Shown here: positions 44,854-56,345 of the stretch, piece after piece
Position numbering within the stretch: the stretch's first letter is position 1
Layout of the letters: every line of letters begins with the position of its first letter
NCBI RefSeq assembly: GCF_007565055.1
Contig: NC_044554.1
Coordinates: 58,278,176-58,342,175 of the forward strand
Direction of reading: 5' to 3'
DNA from: Rhinopithecus roxellana
Lineage: Eukaryota > Chordata > Mammalia > Primates > Cercopithecidae
DNA: 64,000 nucleotides
Program-made: the position numbers and the translations under genes
Notes under the pieces: model-generated
The model's input: the letters and a program-made list of their open reading frames with translations, nothing else
Told to the model about the DNA's origin: nothing
Database searches by the model: none

Positions 44854-46538
44854 TTTCTTTACACTCATTAATATGGTGGATTACAGTTGCTTCAATCTGG
44901 GAGACCTAGTGCAATTTGACCCTTATGCATTGTATTTCTTAGAAATGCTCTTCTGTAGAATCTTAGGTACCTTTATGATGGTAGCCTAAGGCAGGAGATT
45001 AGAAATAGAGTAGGAGAAGAAAGCTTTTCCATTTTAAGATGCTGTTTTACTTTGACGTTATTGAGCAGTGAAATCAAGCTCTTATTAAGATTAAAACAAG
45101 AAAAGCAAGTGGGGCCTTTTTTTATCTCACTAATTTATAGAATAACAACCAGCCTGGCAAGTTTTTAAGGGAAGACATTTAGTAAAAAAACATATTCAAT
45201 TTTCTCATTTCAAAGCCAGAAGCCATCTGGAAAGCTTTTTAATGTTAACACATTATGAAGACAACAACAACAACAAAATAAAATAGATGATACTTAAAAA
45301 AAAAGCAGACAGTCACTTCAAATTTGAAAGCCAATGATCTGACATACGAATTCAACTTTCTAAAATATTTTGCAAAGTAGAGAGGGCTGACGTAATCTGA
45401 GATTCTCCTAGGTATTTTAGAATTCAGTCTTTCTAGGATAACTTCAAATTACCTTTCCTTCTGACCTTTTCCCAGTAGATCTAAGAATCAAAAATTAAGC
45501 TGAAAGATAAAAATACAATTCTGAGGCTATTCTGTTGTGCTTCTGGGTCTATGTATTTTGAGAGTTCCAGTTCACTAACTTTATTTTAATTACAAATTTT
45601 ACGTTAACAAAGTAACCAAAGGATATATTTTATAATGAAGAAACTCCATTTATAAATACTCCTCCTCCTTCTTCCAAATAGTACTACTCAAAATGCTCGA
45701 CTTTACTGGAAAAAAATAATTAAGTCCTCGTATTTTGATTAAAAAGTATTGGGCTCTAATGTATTACTTCATTCTTTTTCTTTTTCTTTTTTCTTTTTTG
45801 GTCCATCATTACATCCCAATATTGGAAAACCATTTACCATTTGGAATCTAAACTTTGAACTCAACTTGTATGTTAAACACTACATTCTATTGTATGCTAA
45901 ACATTCTATTATCAGAAAGAATGTTGATAAATACATGCCAGAGATTGTCCCTACCCTTATCCTACTTCTGCCCATTCTTCTGGGATTAACTGGATACTTT
46001 ACTCCTGACTACAAGCTTGCTCTTTCATTAGAGAAATTTTTGATCATGCAGGTTGTTCACTGTTGGACTCCTGTACATTTGGTATAAACCCTTTAATTTG
46101 ATGATTATCTGATTTATAATGCAGATACTAATGGCAGCTGTACTAAGGGCTTGAGTACTAGAGTAAATAGGCCAACAAAAGGAAATGGACTCTTACCAAA
46201 TTCATATCGTTTGCCTCCACAATGCAACTAAATAAGCATAAGGGGTCAAAATTATATGTTGTAAAAGTCCAATTATCCTTAATAATCAAAGAAATACATG
46301 AGATAAATCTCTTCATTTCTCTAGAGAAAAGATATGGAGTTGAAATCGCAATGGCTTGAAGGCTCAGCAGAGGAGTGATGAAACCCCAGGAGAGGTATTG
46401 ATGGTGCCAGCATTTAGAAGACACAACGAATGTCACTAACATTTCTGCCTCCCTCACAAGTAGCTTAGCAAATTTGTCACAGTTGTGCCTTAATACACAG
46501 ATACGGACTAAATTATTAGTGTTCATTCAACATTGTAT
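44854..46538. other. Unique AT-rich sequence, no gene seen
   Basis: Open frames 45749-46087 (112 codons) and 46158-46526 (122 codons, minus) have no recognisable domain. One hydrophobic run in the first is not enough to call a gene. Confidence 0.35.
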
Positions 46539-46690
46539 GCTGGTCTTGGAGAAATAAAAATGAGTAAGATGTAGTTTCTGATCTACAGTTGCTTTCAGTT
46601 TGGTGGAGAAAACAGATATGAGAACAAATAAACATATAAAATAGATGATAATAGTTAACATACGTAAAAAGTGCCATGTAAGACCCAAGG
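46539..46690 (+). mobile_element. Ancient repeat remnant, L2-age, unnamed
   Basis: 'aaatgagtaagatgtagttt', 'tggtggagaaaacagatatg' and 'aaacatataaaatagatgat' recall an old mammalian interspersed repeat. Family unresolved. Confidence 0.4.
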
Positions 46691-47093
46691 TGAGAGTAGG
46701 GTTCTCCTAGTAAGCACAGCACAGTTTCCTTCTGATTGGGATAAAGCCAGAATTTTAAATCTTCTGCATTTTCTCCTCAATTCACAACTAAAGGAAAAGG
46801 GAAGATAAAATGGCTTTGGCTCTCCTAATCTGCAATTGAGGTCCTAAGCCCTCTCCAGAGGTGATAGGCTCTAGGTAGAGTGACGGTGACATTTTATTTC
46901 ATTGTGTTTTCTCAGCATCTGATTTTTGACAGACTGGAATGTCTGACAGCCAGTCAGCTAGCATAAGGCAGCAGAGTGAGAAGTGTGAAAATTCCTTTGA
47001 AATGTAGCACATGACCAGCATGAAACCTGCAACTCTCCATGTAGTTAATATAGAAGTGAATCCAATGTAATCACCCAGGCACTTCAACATGAT
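46691..47093. other. Unique sequence
   Basis: Nothing recognised. Confidence 0.3.
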
Positions 47094-47212
47094 AAACGTA
47101 TGTCATGTGCATTGCCCTTTACACTTTCATTGACATTTTTTCTATATCTTGCTTAATTTTCTCAGCCACCCTGAGAAGTGTTAGTTCTCTTTTATAGATA
47201 AGGAAACCCTGA
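47094..47212 (-). mobile_element. MIR-like remnant
   Basis: 'gccctttacactttcattga', 'ctcagccaccctgagaagtg' and 'tttatagataaggaaaccct' follow antisense MIR order. Confidence 0.65.
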
Positions 47213-49638
47213 TCTGCTGAACTTTTATCCGGTGTCTTTTCTTTTGTCCTTGATTTAAAAGACAATCTCTTCAGCAGGAGTTAGAGGACATTTAGCTCTA
47301 ATGTGGTAATAAGTTGAGAGTGGGGCCTCGCACAACGCAAAGAAAAGAAGTGCCAGAGTTGCAGTAAATGACAGGGTTTCCGGATTTGACCCTGCCACTG
47401 ATGTGTGCTCTTGGACATGTTGCTCTACAGACTGTCCAATGATTTGGGCTTCCAACCCCCTTTCAGAGAATGTAGGAAAGACAGCGTATGTTAATTTCTG
47501 ATGACATGACCCAACTGGACACCAGAATCTGTCTTCTAGAAGTAATTCTGCACTTCAGGCAGAGTTCTCATGGGAAACTGACACCTTTCTGAAGGGTGTA
47601 TGTCTCTGATTTCAGCTCTACCATAGCTCTGACAATGCCACAATGAGACATAATTTATATGACGTGAGGCACTTAGAGACTAAAGGATTTGAGAATTTCT
47701 CCCTGGCTTCACTCTAGAGTTTTTAAAAACTTCATTCTGTTCAGTTCAAAAGCCACTGGGCATCTGTAGCAATGATAATCCCTAGGTAGCCAGGATATGC
47801 TATGAAGATGCTGGCTCCGGGAAAATACACTCTCATGGTTAGATAGGAAGAGTTAAAGGATCTTAAAAGGTAGTAGCAGGAAGGACAGGTATCAGATATC
47901 AGTTCTTTCTACATCACAATTTTTGCCCAAGGCCCCTTAATAATAGGTCCTTTCTCATCTTCTTCATCAAAGGACAAATAGTGAGGGAATATTAGATCCC
48001 CCAAATGAGCCCCCACTAAAAAAAGATGAAGATCTACACAACAGTTTTGATTAGAGAAACAGAAGAATTGTTCAAGGAAGGAGTGGGCAGAGATATACAT
48101 GTATTGTATCTGCCGATTGTGCCTTGGGAAAGATGCAGTGTGATTAGACCTGAGGATGCTTCTTGTCTTTGAATCAGCCTGATAACCCATCACCTCATCC
48201 TGCTTGTTTATTTGCTCACTTCCTGCTCATTTTTTGTATTAGTCTCTTGAGTCTCCCCCCACCTCCAGAAAACCTTCCAACAGTGTAAAGTTTTCTGTGG
48301 GAATAAAAAATGGGTTGACTGCTGTTATTCTAAGTGGGCACAATAGTGCTACTAGCTCCAGAAATAAAGGACTCTTTCATTACCTAGTTGCTTTGGTGCC
48401 GGCTCTGAGTTATCTAGCTTTTATTTGGAGAGCCCCATGAAGCATACAAAATTCCCATCGGACAAAAAGACCCAGGCTACCCTTAGAAAAATAAAAAGCA
48501 CATATTGAGCAATCCGCTGGAAACTGTCAGCTGGGTTCCTAAATGATACAGGAAAACAGAACCCAGTGAAGATGTGACATGGGATAGTCCATGTCACCCA
48601 CAATGGAAAATATGAACATTGGAAGAATTTCCTATTCTAAACAATGTGGGGTTTAAAATACACTCTCTGGAGACTCTCCTGAATGTACAGGCTTGTAGCT
48701 GCTATTTATAGTGACCGATGTGTACTTTACTGAGATTTTTATCCCAACAAAGGAACTGTATGTGATGTAGGGAGTTATTAAAATGGAAAATAAGCCCTCA
48801 CATTCTAACCTAGTCATTGGTACTCATCTCAAATGCAATGTCAAGTCTCACTAAAATAGATCAACTAGAAGGAAGGCCAGTAAAAATTATAAAATACTTT
48901 AAAAGAAATTTAATTTTGAAAAATGTTCAAGTCTACCTACCTGGTAACTTCCACCAGGCTAGCAAGACGTTAGAAGCTTATTCAAATGGTGAATAAATAA
49001 AAATGATTTATAATTAACAAATTAAGCTGTTCAATGTAAGTGAATGTTTTTAAAGTTATTTAAAAGGTTTAAAAAAGTTGTACTCTCCAGTGTTTAAAAA
49101 CTAAACCATGGAATGTAGCTTACATATTTAACATGTTAACCAAACCCTTTATTTATAAATAATTCAAAGTTGTACTTTACTAATATCCCTAAATAAATGA
49201 TTAAAAATTCAAAAACAGTCTGAGTTAATGCAGATTTAGGATAGGCTAAAAACTGATTTTCCACTGCTGATGAATAGTGCTCATTGGATAGCAAACTAGT
49301 GGAAAGAACTGATTTTGTTCACAAAATATGCACATGATTCCTCTTTAACCTGATTCACAGATGAATAAGAATCCACTTACATAGCCACCACATTGGTCCA
49401 ACATGCTCATGATTCACGCCCGGTGGTACTTTCTTGTAGCACCATTTAGGCACCTTTGGGATAATAAAGGTCAAGAACTTCCTTGGAAGACTTGAAAGCA
49501 ACTGAAGTCATCATTTCTGTCTGCCAGTTCCACCTGACCAAATGACAGCTGCAAATGCAGATCTGTCACTCCTGCTGGCCAATGAGAAAACCAAAGGGCA
49601 AAAGAGAGAGGTGCAATATAAATATTGGATAGCTTTCA

Positions 49639-49642
<4 letters not shown>
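47213..49642. other. Unique AT-rich sequence, no gene seen
   Basis: A 2.4-kb stretch without a recognised repeat body. The minus frame 47909-48193 (94 codons) matches nothing I know. Confidence 0.4.
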
Positions 49643-49673
<31 letters not shown>

Positions 49674-49974
49674 AGACAAGGTCTCCCTCTGCTGTCCAGG
49701 CTAGAGTGCAGTAGTGCAATCATGGCTTACAGCTCACTGCAGCCTCTAACTCCCAGGCTCAAGTAATCCTCCTACCTCAGCCTCTAGAGTAGCTGGTACT
49801 ACAGGCACACACTGCCACATCCAGTTATCCAGCTATTTATTATTATTATTATTTGTAGAGATGAGGTCTTCCTATGTTGCTCAGGCTGGTCTCAAACTTC
49901 TGGGCTTAAGTGATCCTCCCACCTCAGCCTCCCAAAGTGTTGGGATCCCAAAGGAGTGAACCACTGCACCTGGC
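49643..49974 (-). mobile_element. AluJ-like, antisense
   Basis: Thirty T's, 'gagacaaggtctccctctgc', an ATT-repeat linker, and an end at 'ccactgcacctggcc'. Highly diverged, with an internal 'acagctcactgcagcc' J-type word. Confidence 0.92.
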
Positions 49975-50069
49975 CTATATTTTTATTTTATTTTGATGAG
50001 AATTCTTTGTTCACACTGTATACTTCTTACAGCTTTAGACAGCATAAGAACATTTGTCTTGTGTGTTTA

Positions 50070-50369
50070 TTTATTTTTTTTTTTTTTGAGGCAAGGTCTC
50101 ATTCTGTCACCCAGGCTGGAATGCAGTGGTGACATCTCAGCTCACTGCAACCTCTGCCTCCTGGTTTCAAGTGATTCTCCTGCCTCAGCCTCCCCAGTAG
50201 GTGGGATTGTGGGTGCCCACTATCATGCCTGGCTAGTTTTTGTATTTTTAGTAGAGAAGGGCTTTCACCATGTTGGCCAGGCTGGTCTCAAACTCCTGAC
50301 CTCAGGTGATTTGCCCGCCTCAGCCTCCCAAAGGGCTGACATTACATGCAAGAGCCACCATGCCCAGCC
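50070..50369 (-). mobile_element. AluS-like, antisense, with target duplication
   Basis: T-rich tail, 'gaggcaaggtctcattctgt', and an end at 'ccaccatgcccagcc'. A 15-bp target duplication, 'tgtcttgtgtgttta' (50055-50069) and 'tgtcctgtgtgttta' (50370-50384), has one mismatch. Confidence 0.94.
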
Positions 50370-50539
50370 TGTCCTGTGTGTTTAGAAAGACAAACTTCTC
50401 ACCCTCTCAGGGAAGTGGGCTCTCACTGATACCTTTACCTGAGAGTCTGGAGAGAATCTTTGGAATGCCTGGATCCCAGGGCCCTGGAGAAGCTAGTACC
50501 TAAATTCGTATGATCTCATTTCAAATTTTATTTTAAAAT

Positions 50540-50765
50540 AAATGAATTATTCAGGACACTGGTTACCTCTGGGGGTGGGGAGGTGAAGGGAAGGGATTGG
50601 AGAGGAGCCTGGGTCTTCAAGGGCATTGGAAATGTTCTAGGTCTTAGGCTGTGTGGTGAGTTTATAGGATATGCATTAGGATGAGTTATAACTTCCATAT
50701 ATATTACATAGGATTACTTTGTATGCATCAGCTTTCTCATAATTAAAATGAATAAATTAGTAATT
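50540..50765 (+). mobile_element. L1 3' UTR-like fragment (old L1M), sense
   Basis: 'actggttacctctgggggtg', 'gggaagggattggagaggag', 'ggcattggaaatgttctagg' and 'taggctgtgtggtgagttta' follow the sense L1M 3' UTR order. Confidence 0.65.
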
Positions 50766-50810
50766 TGGGATACACTTTTTCAAAATCATTTCTTAAAAAT
50801 TAGGCAAATG

Positions 50811-51093
50811 GGCCGGGCGCGGTGGCTCAAGCCTGTAATCCCAGCACTTTGGGAGGCCGAGACGGGCGGATCACGAGGTCAGGAGATCGAGACCATCCTG
50901 ACTAACACAGTGAAACCCCGTCTCTACTAAAAATACAAAAAAAAACTAGCCGGGCGAGGTGGCGGGCGCCTGTAGTCCCAGCTACTCGGGAGGCTGAGGC
51001 GGGAGAATGGCGCAAACCCGGGAGGCGGAGCTTGCAGTGAGCTGAGATCCGGCCACTGCACTCCAGTCCGGGCGACAGAGCGAGACTTCGCCT

Positions 51094-51135
<42 letters not shown>
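50811..51135 (+). mobile_element. Young AluY, Old World monkey-like
   Basis: Near-consensus full-length element starting 'ggccgggcgcggtggctcaa', with the 'gatccggccactgcactcc' variant and a pure A tail of about 40 nt. A perfect 16-bp target duplication 'aaaaattaggcaaatg' occurs at 50795-50810 and 51131-51146. The long pure tail and intact CpGs point to recent insertion. Confidence 0.97.
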
Positions 51136-51137
<2 letters not shown>

Positions 51138-51146
51138 AGGCAAATG

Positions 51147-51295
51147 ATTTTCCTTCTGTTATTATTACAATATTTATATATAATGTTGGCACTGAGAAGC
51201 TTCTGGTTGATGCTTTAATGGTAATGAAACCATAGATTATGCAACATGAAAAGAGAAATGATAATTTCACAAGGTAAAAAGAGTATTTTAAATAT
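51147..51295. other. Unique sequence
   Basis: AT-rich; nothing recognised. Confidence 0.3.
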
Positions 51296-51482
51296 AGTCA
51301 TCCCTCAGTATCAGCAGGGGAATATAAATGCTACATACATAGTTGTTACACTGTATTGTTAAGAAATAATGACAAGGAAACAAGTATGTACATGTTTAGC
51401 ACAGATGCATCCATGGTAGGCCTAACTACATTTTTGATCTGGGTTGCTTGAATCCCCAGGTAGAAAGAGCTGACCATACATG
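51296..51482. mobile_element. Tigger-like DNA transposon fragment
   Basis: 'agtcatccctcagtatcagc', 'acactgtattgttaagaaat', 'tgtacatgtttagcacagat' and 'gcttgaatccccaggtagaa' fit an internally deleted Tigger/MER2-type element with a 'cagt(c)atccctcagtat' terminus. Confidence 0.6.
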
Positions 51483-51884
51483 ATTAATTAAATTATATAC
51501 ACACATACACATATGTATATATAATTGTGACAAAGACCTTGATATGTACCAGACTATTGTATGCTTTTGTCTTGATTTCAAACAAGTAGGGAAAATGGAA
51601 AAGCATTCTTGATAATAAAATGGTAAATTTTCTTTTTATATAGAGACCTTTATATCCATAATTGTCCCATCACTTTCAAGGTAGCTGCTAAAACAGATTT
51701 GAAACAGAGAAGAGATTAGACACTGAGCCATCTGACACATGGAGTTGTACCTTGTTCAGTGATACCCCAGATGGTAGCTGCCAAAAGGCTGAGTTTCCTG
51801 GGAGGTGACCCCAGAGAGGGCTTTTCTGAGAGCACCTTTCTTACCACGTCCTTCAGCCAGCAGAAAAACAGCAACGAGAGGTAA
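51483..51884. other. Unique sequence
   Basis: A short CA/TA run near 51499-51520; otherwise nothing recognised. Confidence 0.3.
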
Positions 51885-52199
51885 CAGACTGAGCACTAAT
51901 CATGTTTCAGGAATTACCAAGCGCTTTATAATCTGCATTAAGCCTTATAAGGAAGAATTGTTCCTACGGCCATTTTCCACATGATGAAATGGGCTGAGAG
52001 GTGGAGTAGAACCACCCTTAAGAATCCAGCTGGGATACTGGGATTTGAATCTAAGTCTTCATGACTCTAGATCCTACTCTCTGAAAGGCACCAATGGGCT
52101 GAGAGAGGCGGAGTAGAACCACCCTTGAGAATGCAGCTGGGATTCTGGGATTTGAATCCAAGTCTTCATGACTCTAGATCCTACTCTCTGAAAGGCACC
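51885..52199 (-). mobile_element. MIR with internal tandem duplication
   Basis: 'actgagcactaatcatgttt', 'ccaagcgctttataatctgc', 'ttttccacatgatgaaatgg', 'agctgggatactgggatttg' and 'aatctaagtcttcatgactc' follow antisense MIR. The segment 51988-52092 (105 bp) is repeated at 52093-52199 (107 bp) with only a few differences. Confidence 0.8.
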
Positions 52200-52864
52200 T
52201 GTCCCACTGCAAATCTGTCCCATCCTCCCCAAAGATAGTAGTGATAAATGTAAAATATAAGTTTCTCTGTTAAGAATCAAATCAGTTCTTATCTTTTTCA
52301 TATTTAGAGAGAAAAGTCATTTGATGAATTTTCTAAAAACTGGTAAGAATGGAGAAATCCTACATAACTTAGTTTCATAATTAAGCTTTGTTTGAAGAAA
52401 TCACGCTAACACAACATTCACCAAATAAAAAACTTCTAAAATTGATGGAAAATGGGATTGTAGTAAGTCCCCATAGGTTTTTGTCCTTGTTGACAAAGAT
52501 GGCAAAGTTTGATTCCCAGTTCCTGACAATTAACTGGCATCATTCTGCCTATCCACTCATCTTTCTTTGTTTTTCACTTTATTCACTGTAATCTGACCTA
52601 ATCTCCTTTATTTAGAAATAGTATCCATAATCGGTTTTTAAGTTTTAAAAAGCACTCTACATGCAGTACATTGTAGAATATACTCTTTTCCAAAAGTATG
52701 CTTTATTTTCCTAATCAATAGCCATAGACTTTTTTATAGACAGCAAAATCAGGATGGCTTTGTTTGTCCAGGGGCCCACACTATGCAAACAGCTTAGCTG
52801 GGTGATCTTGAGGGAATATGTCTCCTAGGCTTGAGTTTCTTCATATTTAACAGGCAGTTTTAAA
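52200..52864. other. Unique sequence, nothing recognised
   Basis: No repeat body or coding signal is recognised. Confidence 0.35.
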
Positions 52865-53050
52865 ATTCATTAGATCAGGGATTCTTGGCCAGAAGGCATC
52901 AGCCCCCAGGAGGTCTGCGGACGGAGGTTCATGATGCCACTGAATGTAAGTGCCAAGTTTGGTGGGTGCATATGTGCATTTTTCTTGGAGGAGGGTCCAG
53001 AGCTTTCATCAGTGCCTCAAAACAGTGTGTGGTCCAAAACTGAATACATA
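52865..53050 (+). mobile_element. Non-autonomous hAT-like element
   Basis: 'ccaggaggtctgcggacgga', 'catatgtgcatttttcttgg', 'aggagggtccagagctttca' and 'tcagtgcctcaaaacagtgt' match a familiar mammalian hAT MITE body. Family name not certain. Confidence 0.55.
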
Positions 53051-53380
53051 ACGTTCCCCTGCGGAAGATGATTCATAAGGTCAGAGACAGCCTTAAGTTT
53101 TTAAGAGTGATGATGTGACTAAGTCCCTGTCCTAATGATGTACAGTCTTGCTGAAAAAAGTCCAGTGAAAAGTCAAGAATAGTCATATCAACAGCCTTCT
53201 TTGCCTTAAGCAGGGAAACTCGATCTTCTCTGTTTCTATTTTTCTGTTAAATGGGAATAACACAAGAGATTTTCTGAGGGCAAACAAAACAATGACTGTG
53301 CCTACACATGTAAGCCATTTACCTGAAGAAGCATAAAAAATAGTTCAACTAGGCACAGTAGTCTTTGTTTAGTCTATTGC
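53051..53380. other. Unique sequence, nothing recognised
   Basis: No repeat or gene is recognised. Confidence 0.3.
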
Positions 53381-53800
53381 TGTTGCAGGACTTTCCTTAG
53401 TTCAGCTAAAGTCAGGGTTCTTGTCTGTCCCACGGCCACGAAAATTTGGGCTCACAGACGGTTTAAAGGTTGAGCAAAGCAGGATTTTATTGGGTGAAAA
53501 GGAAAAAAAGGGGGAAACAGGGACTCTCCCAAGGCCAGAGTCCCTCTGCTAGAGCACTTCCCGCCCGCCATTTGAATCCCCTGTTCTGCACAGGAAGAGG
53601 CGGGGCCAAGCTCCTCCCAGCTGCAAACCTCCTTAACTTCCTGAGGCTCCACCTCAGTGGGCAGGCTGGTTGGAGTTTCTCCAGGGACCCCTTCCCACCT
53701 GGCTGTCTCATTGCCGCATAACTGCCCTGAATGAATTTTCCCCATCTTGGGGAACTATTTTGCCATTATGGAGATTATGGATTTTCAGCCAAGACCACCA
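53381..53800 (-). mobile_element. Probable solitary ERV1-type LTR, antisense
   Basis: The minus strand ends in a U5-like stretch, 'gtgagcccaaattttcgtgg' then 'ccgtgggacagacaagaacc', preceded by 'cacccaataaaatcctgctt'. AATAAA is on the minus strand at 53486-53491. Upstream are GC-rich U3-like words, 'gggaggagcttggccccgcc'. This is standard gammaretrovirus-like LTR architecture. The left edge 'tgttgcagg' at 53381 fits a TG...CA terminus. The other edge is approximate and no internal region adjoins it. Confidence 0.65.
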
Positions 53801-53859
53801 GTTAAAACGTGAAAAATTCCATAGATCAATTTGTTTCAGTGGGAAGGCTTTGAGATTTG

Positions 53860-54062
53860 GGGCAGGCAGGGAGAACTGGGTTGTAGTCCCTAGCTATAGG
53901 AAGCTGAACATGTCACTTAGACTTTCAGACTCAAGGATTCCTCAACTGTAAGTAAAATATCCGGGTCATAGGGTTGTTTGGATGATTAAATGAGATAATG
54001 TATATAAAGTATATGACTTAGTACCTGGAATTTGGTTGATGTTAAACAATTGATGGTTCATT
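53860..54062 (+). mobile_element. MIR element, sense
   Basis: 'gaagctgaacatgtcactta', 'tcaaggattcctcaactgta', 'cataggGTTGTTTGGATGAT', 'taaatgagataatgtatata' and 'cttagtacctggaatttgg' follow sense MIR. Confidence 0.85.
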
Positions 54063-54423
54063 TTCTTATTAATATTAGACAAAAAATTTGGCTGATAGTT
54101 TTTTCTACTTGAGAACTATTTTTCTACTTGAGAACTACTCTAAATTAAACTTTTAACGTAAAATTCAGAGAGATGTTTTAGACATTATATTTAAAATAAC
54201 AAATATGTCATTCATGAATTAGAAAATCAGCCACATGTCTACAATATGTGATTTTGAACTCCTCATGGAGCAATTATATTTGCCAGGTAGACTTCGATGT
54301 TGCCAAGGGTTTAATTCTTTCCCAACTGCAATAAAAACATCTCAGCAAATTCAAGGTCAGTATAGAAAAGAAGCTTTGTGGTGAGGATGCAGGAAGTTAT
54401 AATGACCGAGATGACAGAGACAT
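54063..54423. other. Unique AT-rich sequence
   Basis: 'tttttctacttgagaactat' is immediately repeated as 'ttttctacttgagaactact' (54098-54137), a 21-bp tandem duplication. Otherwise nothing is recognised. Confidence 0.4.
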
Positions 54424-54438
54424 AAAATTCGTATTCAG

Positions 54439-54739
54439 GGCCAGGTGCAGTGGCTCTTGCCTGTAATCCCAGCACTTTGGGAGGCTGAGGCGGGCAGATC
54501 ACGAGGTCAGGAGCTCGAGACCTGCTTGGCTAACATGGTGAAATCCCATCTCTACTGAAGATATAAAAAATTAGCCAGGCGTGGTGGCACGTGCCTGTAA
54601 TCCCAGCTACTCAGGAGACTGAGGCATGAGAATTGAACCCAGGAGGTGGAGGTTGCAGTGAGCTGAGATCACTCCACTGCACTCCAGCATTGTTGACAGG
54701 ACAAGACTCTGTCTTAAACAAACAAACAAACAAACAAAC
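54439..54739 (+). mobile_element. AluS-like, sense, with target duplication
   Basis: Starts 'ggccaggtgcagtggctctt' and ends in a CAAA-repeat tail. A 15-bp target duplication, 'aaaattcgtattcag' (54424-54438) and 'aaaatttgtattcag' (54740-54754), has one mismatch. Confidence 0.95.
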
Positions 54740-54824
54740 AAAATTTGTATTCAGTAAACTTTTATTTTGTACCAAAGGCCTACCAAAACGTTAAAACAAT
54801 TTTAATAATAACATCTAACATTTT

Positions 54825-55378
54825 TTGAGCATATACTATATGCCAAGCATTGTGCTAATTTTTCTACATCCATGGGCCAACTAGTTTAATCTTTTTTTTT
54901 TTTTTTCAGACAGAGTTTCACTCTGTCGCCCAGGCTGGAGTGCAGTGGTGTGATCTTGGCTTACTGCAACCTCTGCCTCCCGGGTTCAAGCGAGTCTCCT
55001 GCCTTAGCCTCCCAAGTAGCTGGGATTATAGACGACCGCCACCATGCGCAGCTAATTTTTTGGTTTTGGTTTTTGTTTTTGTAGTTTTTAGTAGAGATGG
55101 AGTTTCACTGTGTTGGCCAGGCTGGTCTTGACCTCCTGACCTCAAGTGATCTGCCCATCTCAGCCTCCCAAAGTGCTGGGATTACAGGCGTGTGCCACCA
55201 TGCCCAGTCTAATCTTTACAATGACTCTATGAGGCATTTTTATAGATAAATAAAAAGGAGCAAGAAATATTTAATTTATCAAAAGGTAACCCAACTAATA
55301 GCTCTCCAAGTCAGGATTTGAAACTAGGTCTATCAGACTTCATCACTCACACACCTAACTACCACATCATCCTCCCTT
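54825..55378 (-). mobile_element. MIR element split by an Alu
   Basis: Left of the Alu: 'catatactatatgccaagca', 'ttgtgctaatttttctacat'. Right of it: 'aatctttacaatgactctat', 'gaggcatttttatagataaa', 'aactaatagctctccaagtc', 'aggatttgaaactaggtcta'. The halves join into a near-complete antisense MIR once the Alu at 54891-55208 is removed. Confidence 0.82.
54891..55208 (-). mobile_element. AluS-like, antisense, inside a MIR
   Basis: T-run, 'cagacagagtttcactctgt', a linker expanded with TTTTGG words (55060-55090), and an end at 'ccaccatgcccagt'. 'taatctt' appears on both sides as a short target duplication. Confidence 0.93.
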
Positions 55379-56023
55379 TCCCTAGGTAATGGAGGATTGT
55401 TAAATTATAAATGTTACATATGGAAACAAACAAACAAAACAAAACAAAATTGCTTTTTAATATGTAAATGTATGGACTTACATATTTGTTACCTTTTTTT
55501 TGCAGCTAAGAATGCAGTGATGGATCAGCATGTGAGAGCCTTAAGAATCTAGATATTTAATTTTTTGTACCAAAATTGGTTATTGAATGGATGCCACTTT
55601 GGGTAGATCCTCAATTCTTGATGTTCTACTGGCAACCATAGCATAGGATAGTTCTAGGTTGAGAGGAATTGTTAGGCTAGTGGAAATTGGTCAAAGTATG
55701 TCATCTTTACCTATAAATTGACAAAGGTAACAAATAATGTCTATTTAGAGTGAGTCAGAGAAAAAAAGTACAAGAGGGAGAGGATATCAATGTGTATGTG
55801 TATTTTTATGTGACTGGACACAAACAAATAAGGATCCCTATACATGGAAATTATCTACTTCATCTTGTTCATGCCCCTATATTCAAGTTGGACTGAAACT
55901 AAAGAAATAGATTGTAAAAAGTATAAATAGATATCAAAACCTATAATTTTTATGTCAAATTGATATGAAACCTTCCAGAAATATTTTTAAATGTCTTTCA
56001 AACCAATTGCTTGAAAACAAATC
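55379..56023. other. Unique AT-rich sequence
   Basis: An AAAC/AAAAC simple repeat at 55424-55448; otherwise nothing is recognised. Confidence 0.35.
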
Positions 56024-56321
56024 TTTTTTTTTTTTTTTTGAAATGGAGTTTTGCTGTTGTCACCCAGGCTGGAATGCAATGGCGTGATCTCGGCTCACTG
56101 CAACCTCCACCTCCCAAGTTCAAGCAATTCTCCTGTCTCAGCCTCCTGAGTAGCTGGGATTACAGGCGCCCGCTGCCACGCCTGACTTATTTTTTGTATT
56201 TTTAGTAGAGATGGGGTTTCACCATGTTGGCCAGGCTGATCTCGAACTCCTGACCTCAAGTGATCCACCTGGCTCAGCCTCCCAAAGTGCTGGGATTATA
56301 AGTGTGAGCCACCGCGCCCAG
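56024..56321 (-). mobile_element. AluS-like, antisense
   Basis: T-run, 'gaaatggagttttgctgttg', and an end at 'ccaccgcgcccagtg'. 'acaaatctttt' and 'acagatctttt' suggest the target duplication. Confidence 0.93.
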
Positions 56322-56345
56322 TGACAGATCTTTTAATTTGAAAGT

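Noticed and set aside
45749..46087. A 112-codon frame with a hydrophobic run that could be a membrane segment
   Set aside because: It begins in a T/C-rich stretch that inflates hydrophobicity. No family resemblance.
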